A stretch of DNA of 64,000 bases from Oceanibacterium hippocampi (GTDB lineage Bacteria; Pseudomonadota; Alphaproteobacteria; Sneathiellales; Sneathiellaceae). The notes beneath the pieces were generated by a model that saw only the letters and a program-made list of their open reading frames with translations, was not told the DNA's origin and did no database searches. Positions 59,699 to 64,000 of this stretch are shown one piece after another. The first letter of the stretch is position 1. Each line of letters starts with the position of its first letter. The stretch spans positions 1,178,001 to 1,242,000 of the forward strand of contig NZ_FWFR01000001.1 of assembly GCF_900172325.1 (NCBI RefSeq). Direction: 5' to 3'. A program made the translations under genes and the position numbers.

Positions 59699-61390
59699 AT
59701 GGCGGCGGACGGCATGAAGACCGGTGGTGAACTGCTGGTCGATAATCTTCAACTGCACGGCGTCCAGCGCGCCTTCGGCGTGCCCGGTGAGAGCTATCTT
59801 GCGGTCCTCGACGCGCTTCACGACGCGCCCGCGATCGATTTCGTGATCTGCCGCCAGGAAGGCGGCGCGGCGATGATGGCCGAGGCCGACGGCAAGCTGA
59901 CCGGCGAGCCCGGCATCTGCTTCGTCACGCGCGGCCCCGGCGCCACCAACGCCTCGTCCGGCGTCCATGTGGCGTTCCAGGACTCGACACCGATGATCCT
60001 GTTCATCGGCCAGGTGGCGCGCGAGACCCGCGACCGCGAAGCGTTCCAGGAAATCGACTATCGCCGCATGTTCGGCCAGATGGCGAAATGGGTGGCGGAG
60101 ATCGACGATGCCGCCCGCATTCCCGAGTATCTCGCCCGCGCCTTCCGGACAGCGACGTCTGGCCGCCCCGGCCCGGTCGTGCTGGCCCTGCCGGAGGACA
60201 TGCTGACCAACCGGGTTCCGGTGCCGTCCGGGCCGGCGATGCAGCCCTACCGGCGGGCGGAAACGGCGCCCGGCGGCGCGGCGATGGAGGCGCTGGCGGA
60301 GCGGCTGAAGACCGCGAAGCGGCCGTTCCTGATGCTCGGCGGCGGCACCTGGGACGCCGGGGCGGTGGCCGATATCCGGGCCTTCGCCGAGGCGCAGGCG
60401 CTGCCGGTCGGTACCAGCTTCCGCTGCCAGGACCTGTTCGACAACGAGCATCCGAACTATGCCGGCGATATCGGCATCGGCCCCAACCCGGCGCTCGCCG
60501 CGCGCGTTCGTGACGCCGACCTGCTGATCGTCGCCGGCGCAAGGCTCGGCGAGATGACGACCGGCGGCTACACCCTCCTAACCCCGCCGGTACCGAAGCA
60601 GACGCTGGTCCATATCCATCCGGGGGCGGAGGAACTCGGCCACGTCTACCAGCCGGCGCTCGCGATCCATGCCGACATGCGCGCCTTCGCCGCCGCCGCG
60701 CGCGCGCTGCCGGCCGCGAGTGGCGCCAATTCGCGGGCCGAGGCGGTGGCCGAGGCGCATCGCGACTATCTCGACTGGTCCAGCCCGGTGACCTCGGTCG
60801 GCCCGGTGCAGATGGCCGAGATCATCGCCGCGCTGGGCGCGGACCTGCCGAAGGACGCGATCTATACCAACGGCGCCGGCAATTACGCGAGCTGGCTGCA
60901 CCGGTTCCATCGCTATCGCGAGTTCCGCACCGAGCTCGCGCCGACCAGCGGCTCAATGGGTTACGGTCTGCCGGCGGCGGTCGCCGCCAAGCGGCGTTAT
61001 CCGGACCGCACCGTGGTCGCCTTCGCCGGTGACGGCTGCTTCATGATGACCGGGCAGGAATTCGCGACCGCCGCGCAATATGGCGTCGCCGTCATCGTCA
61101 TCGTCGTCAACAACGGCATGTACGGTACGATCCGCATGCATCAGGAGCGGGAATACCCGGCGCGGGTCTTCGGCACCGAACTCCGCAATCCGGACTTCGC
61201 GGCGCTGGCCCGGGCTTACGGCGGCCATGGCGAGCGGGTCGAGCGGACCGGGGCTTTCGCCGATGCCTTCGCCCGCGCCAGGGCTTCGGGCCGGCCGGCG
61301 CTGATCGAGATCGCGCTCGATCCGGAGGCACTGACGCCGAAGGCGACGCTCAGCGAGATCCGCGCCGCCGCCCTTTCCAGCGCGTCCTGA
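59699..61390 (+). CDS. Thiamine-diphosphate enzyme, acetolactate synthase large-subunit-like
   Basis: The product has 563 residues. The catalytic Glu is in CRQEGGAAMMAEADGKLTG (Glu54), the central domain follows, and the ThDP motif GDGCFMMTG...VNNGMYG lies in the C-terminal third. No regulatory subunit gene is nearby, so a catabolic acetolactate synthase, benzoylformate decarboxylase or oxoacid decarboxylase role is as likely as branched-chain synthesis. Its 3' end overlaps the convergent glycosyltransferase gene by 41 bases. Confidence 0.85.
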   Translation: MAADGMKTGGELLVDNLQLHGVQRAFGVPGESYLAVLDALHDAPAIDFVICRQEGGAAMMAEADGKLTGEPGICFVTRGPGATNASSGVHVAFQDSTPMILFIGQVARETRDREAFQEIDYRRMFGQMAKWVAEIDDAARIPEYLARAFRTATSGRPGPVVLALPEDMLTNRVPVPSGPAMQPYRRAETAPGGAAMEALAERLKTAKRPFLMLGGGTWDAGAVADIRAFAEAQALPVGTSFRCQDLFDNEHPNYAGDIGIGPNPALAARVRDADLLIVAGARLGEMTTGGYTLLTPPVPKQTLVHIHPGAEELGHVYQPALAIHADMRAFAAAARALPAASGANSRAEAVAEAHRDYLDWSSPVTSVGPVQMAEIIAALGADLPKDAIYTNGAGNYASWLHRFHRYREFRTELAPTSGSMGYGLPAAVAAKRRYPDRTVVAFAGDGCFMMTGQEFATAAQYGVAVIVIVVNNGMYGTIRMHQEREYPARVFGTELRNPDFAALARAYGGHGERVERTGAFADAFARARASGRPALIEIALDPEALTPKATLSEIRAAALSSAS

Positions 61391-62408
61391 AGGCGTCGCA
61401 GCGGATCTGTCCGCAGGCCGGCGCGAGGATGTCGAGGAAACTCTCTGCGACCGCGCGCCAGGAGAAGCCCAGCGCGAAGCGGCGACAGTCCTCCCGCGGG
61501 ATTTGCAGCGCGCGGCGCGTGGCTTGCGCCAGGTCATCGTCCAGGCAGCCGATCGCGGCCTTGCCGATGACGTCCTTCGGGCCGGAGACCGGATAGGCGG
61601 CAACCGGCGTTCCCGCGGCCAGCGCCTCGAGCAGCACGAGGCCGAAGGTGTCGGTCCGGCTCGGGAACACGAACACGTCGGCCGAGGCATAGTGACGGGC
61701 GAGTTCGGCGCCGAATTTCGCGCCGGTGAAGATGACGTCCGGATAGCGCCGGCGGAAATGCCCGAGCATCGGCCCGTCGCCGACGACCACCTTCGAGCCC
61801 GCGAACGGCATGTCGAGGAACGCCTGGATATTCTTCTCCACCGCGACCCGCCCGACATTGATCGCGATCGGCCGGGGCAGGTCGAAGGCATCCGCCGGCG
61901 CCAGCCGGTAGAGTTCCGTATCGACGCCGCGGGAGACGATCCGGAGGTTGTCGAAACCCTGCGCGACGAGCACCTGGCGGACCGATTCCGTCGGCACCAT
62001 GACATTGCTGGACGGCCCGTGGAACCAGCGCAGGAAGGCGTAGGACCAGGCCAGCGGGATCGGCGCGCGGGCGCGCAGATATTCCGGGAAGCGGGTATGG
62101 AAACCGGTCGTGAAATGCAGCCCCTCGCCAACGCAGTAGCGCCGCGCCGCGATGCCGAGCGGCCCCTCGGTGGCAATATGGATGAAGTCGGGATCGGCCG
62201 CGGCGATGCGGCGCCCGACGCCGCGCCTGCCGGTCAGGCTGAGCCTGATTTCCGGATAGGTCGGGCAGGGGAGGGTGCGGAAATCGGACGGGGTGATCCG
62301 GACGACGTCATGGCCCATCGCCACGAGTTCGTCGCCGATCGCCTGGAGGGTGCGAACGACGCCGTTGACCTGCGGATGCCAGGCATCCGTCACGAGGACG
62401 AGGCGCAT
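61350..62408 (-). CDS. Glycosyltransferase family 4 (GT-B)
   Basis: The product has 352 residues. The N-terminal nucleotide-fold domain is VTDAWHPQVNGVVRTLQAIGDEL. The C-terminal donor-binding domain has VGRVAVEKNIQAFLDM, FPSRTDTFGLVLLEALAAGTPVAA, with the E-x7-E motif. It transfers a sugar from an activated nucleotide, probably to a lipid. It overlaps the metallophosphatase gene by 19 bases, so the two are coupled. Confidence 0.88.
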   Translation of the reverse strand: MRLVLVTDAWHPQVNGVVRTLQAIGDELVAMGHDVVRITPSDFRTLPCPTYPEIRLSLTGRRGVGRRIAAADPDFIHIATEGPLGIAARRYCVGEGLHFTTGFHTRFPEYLRARAPIPLAWSYAFLRWFHGPSSNVMVPTESVRQVLVAQGFDNLRIVSRGVDTELYRLAPADAFDLPRPIAINVGRVAVEKNIQAFLDMPFAGSKVVVGDGPMLGHFRRRYPDVIFTGAKFGAELARHYASADVFVFPSRTDTFGLVLLEALAAGTPVAAYPVSGPKDVIGKAAIGCLDDDLAQATRRALQIPREDCRRFALGFSWRAVAESFLDILAPACGQIRCDAFRTRWKGRRRGSR

Positions 62409-63232
62409 ACGGTCTCGATTGCACGGGTGGCGGGGGCGGCGGCATGCCGCGGCGGGATCGCCCGGATCGACTTCGGATGGCCGTCGGGCATCCATTGCAG
62501 GATCTCCAGCCGGCCGTCCAGATGCTCGACCATGGCCGTGCAGCTCTCGACCCAGTCGCCGTCGTTGCAATAGAGGATGCCGTCGATGTCGCGGATTTCG
62601 GCATGGTGGATATGGCCGCAGACGACACCGTCGACCTCGCGTTCGCGGGCGACCGCCGCCAGTGCCTCCTCGAACTCGGCGATATACTTGACCGCGTTCT
62701 TGACCTTGAGCTTCAGGTAGGCTGACAGCGACCAGTAGGGATAGCCCATGGCCCGCCGGATGCGATTGACCCAGCGATTGAGCACGAGCGCGAGGTTGTA
62801 GGCCCAGTCGCCGACAAAGGCGAGCCAGCGCGCATAGAGCACGACGACGTCGAACTGGTCGCCATGCAGGACCAGGAGCTTCCGGCCGTCGGCGGTCTCG
62901 TGGACGATATCGCGGGCGATCTCGATGCCGCCGAAGCTGACGCCGCGATAGCCGCGCGCGAACTCGTCGTGGTTGCCGGGAATGAAGATCACCCGGGTAC
63001 CCTTGCGCGCCTTGCGCAGCAGCTTCTGCACGACGTCGTTGTGGGTTTGCGGCCAGTACCAGGAACGGCGCAGGCGCCAGCCGTCGATGATGTCGCCGAC
63101 CAGGTAAAGCCGGCTGCTCTCGGTGATGCGGAGGAAGTCGAGCAGCCGCTCGGCCTGGCAGCCGCGGGTGCCGAGATGGATATCCGATATCCAGATCGAA
63201 CGGTAACGGAACGGCGGAATCTGCGCGGTCAT
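62390..63232 (-). CDS. Metallophosphatase, UDP-2,3-diacylglucosamine diphosphatase-like
   Basis: The product has 280 residues. All metallophosphoesterase motifs are present: SDIHLGTRG (Asp17, His19), GDIIDGW, GNHDEFARG and GHIHHAE. Sequences of this sort are annotated LpxH-like, but without tests a pyrophosphatase acting on another nucleotide lipid is equally possible. It is divergent from the lipid kinase gene and upstream of the glycosyltransferase. Confidence 0.85.
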   Translation of the reverse strand: MTAQIPPFRYRSIWISDIHLGTRGCQAERLLDFLRITESSRLYLVGDIIDGWRLRRSWYWPQTHNDVVQKLLRKARKGTRVIFIPGNHDEFARGYRGVSFGGIEIARDIVHETADGRKLLVLHGDQFDVVVLYARWLAFVGDWAYNLALVLNRWVNRIRRAMGYPYWSLSAYLKLKVKNAVKYIAEFEEALAAVAREREVDGVVCGHIHHAEIRDIDGILYCNDGDWVESCTAMVEHLDGRLEILQWMPDGHPKSIRAIPPRHAAAPATRAIETVCASSS

Positions 63233-63417
63233 GAAATCGGGTTCTTGCCGTGGATCCGATGAAATTACTTGTTGTCTTGTACGTTCGACCACAAGATCAA
63301 GCAAATGAACTTATTGTTGCAATAAAGTATTTAACAGAACCGACATAATACTGTATCGCAAGTGTCATCGACGGATTGAATGTGAAGGAAACGCTTTTCT
63401 TTCATTGCGGGTTCCCG

Positions 63418-64000
63418 ATGCCGACCCTGATCATCCACAATCCGACCGCCGGCCGGTCCCGTCGCCGGCGTCTCGATGCCTTCATCGACCGGCTCGGCCG
63501 GCTGGGGATGGCGACCAGCCTGCGGCAGACCGGCAAGGCCGGTGACGCGACGATCTTCGCCGCCGGGTCAACGGCGGGGACGGTGGTTGCCGCCGGCGGC
63601 GACGGCACCATGAACGAGGTCGCGAACGGCCTGGCGGGATCGGACGCCCGGCTCGCCTTCATGCCGCTCGGCACCGCCAACGTGCTGGCCTGGGAAATCG
63701 GCCTCGGGAGCAGTCCCGAACGGGCCGCCGCAGTGGTTGCCGGGGATGTGGAGATCAGCGTCCATGCGGGCCTCGCGAACGGCCGGCGCTTCCTGCTGAT
63801 GGCCGGCATCGGCTTCGATGCCTGGACGGTGCGGGCGGTCGATCTCCGGCAAAAGCGGCTGCTCGGGCCGCTCGCCTACGTCATCGCCATGGTGCGGGTG
63901 CTCCGCCGCTTTCCCTTCCCGGATTACCGGGTCACGGTCGACGGCGTCGCGCATGCCGCCTGCTCGGTGATTGTCTGCCGGGGCCGCTGCTATGGCGGAC
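63418..64000 (+). CDS. Diacylglycerol kinase-family lipid kinase (truncated by window end)
   Basis: From ATG 63418 (GTG 63382 is in frame too) at least 194 codons are open to the edge. The ATP-binding motif is AAGGDGTMNEVANGL, and FMPLGTANVLAWEIG is the second conserved block. It phosphorylates diacylglycerol or a related lipid at the membrane. It shares a divergent AT-rich promoter region (63233-63417) with the metallophosphatase gene. Confidence 0.9.
   Translation, partial: MPTLIIHNPTAGRSRRRRLDAFIDRLGRLGMATSLRQTGKAGDATIFAAGSTAGTVVAAGGDGTMNEVANGLAGSDARLAFMPLGTANVLAWEIGLGSSPERAAAVVAGDVEISVHAGLANGRRFLLMAGIGFDAWTVRAVDLRQKRLLGPLAYVIAMVRVLRRFPFPDYRVTVDGVAHAACSVIVCRGRCYGG

Overview
This window looks like a chromosomal segment of a high-GC (roughly two-thirds G+C) alphaproteobacterium. 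The evidence is gene order typical of that class: infA, maf, an RNase E/G gene and yacG in one run, and a low-molecular-weight phosphatase, UPF0262, hisD, hisG, DUF2948 and murA in another. The sequence alone does not fix the genus; a Rhodospirillales-like lineage is plausible. Two tRNA genes are present, Phe (GAA) and Thr (GGT). There is no rRNA, CRISPR array or recognisable insertion sequence.

Layout. 1-7.4 kb holds tRNA-Phe, an acid phosphatase, an FAD-linked hydroxyacid oxidoreductase, a haloacid-dehalogenase-like hydrolase, an SDR dehydrogenase, a SlyD/FKBP prolyl isomerase, a cysteine-rich class III nucleotidyl cyclase and a fatty acid desaturase. 7.4-18.2 kb is mostly leftward housekeeping: a cold-shock gene, YacG, RNase E/G, Maf, IF-1, the phosphatase/UPF0262/hisD/hisG/DUF2948/murA run, and a membrane-anchored PQQ-type sugar dehydrogenase with a cytochrome c tail. 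18.4-30.3 kb is a mixed region: tRNA-Thr, a methyltransferase, a second cold-shock gene, a class C serine hydrolase, two paralogous lipoproteins, an envelope protein built on a 14-residue repeat, the spermidine genes speD-speE, a second cyclase, a PD-(D/E)XK-like nuclease and an alpha/beta hydrolase.

30.4-52.7 kb is a prophage. About 21 kb of leftward genes run terS, terL, portal, scaffold, P22-like coat, decoration and adaptor proteins, tail tube, tail chaperone, tape measure, fibre and tail-tip proteins, and a small membrane-protein module that ends at a hairpin. The right end carries a rightward HTH/S24-like repressor. Between repressor and late genes lie two regulatory nodes. One is a pair of face-to-face promoters with overlapping -10 boxes and a palindromic operator. 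The other is a strong late promoter followed after about 20 nt by an intrinsic terminator, directly downstream of a 189-residue gene in the position that Q occupies in lambdoid phages. No integrase, transposase, replication gene or classical endolysin is visible. The portal gene appears to have lost an internal block, so the element is probably defective or domesticated.

52.8-64 kb returns to chromosomal genes: a frameshifted quinone-reductase-like gene, a J-domain protein, an MFS/amidase/DinB run, a ferredoxin-like protein, a ThDP enzyme, and a metallophosphatase/glycosyltransferase/lipid-kinase cluster that runs off the right edge.
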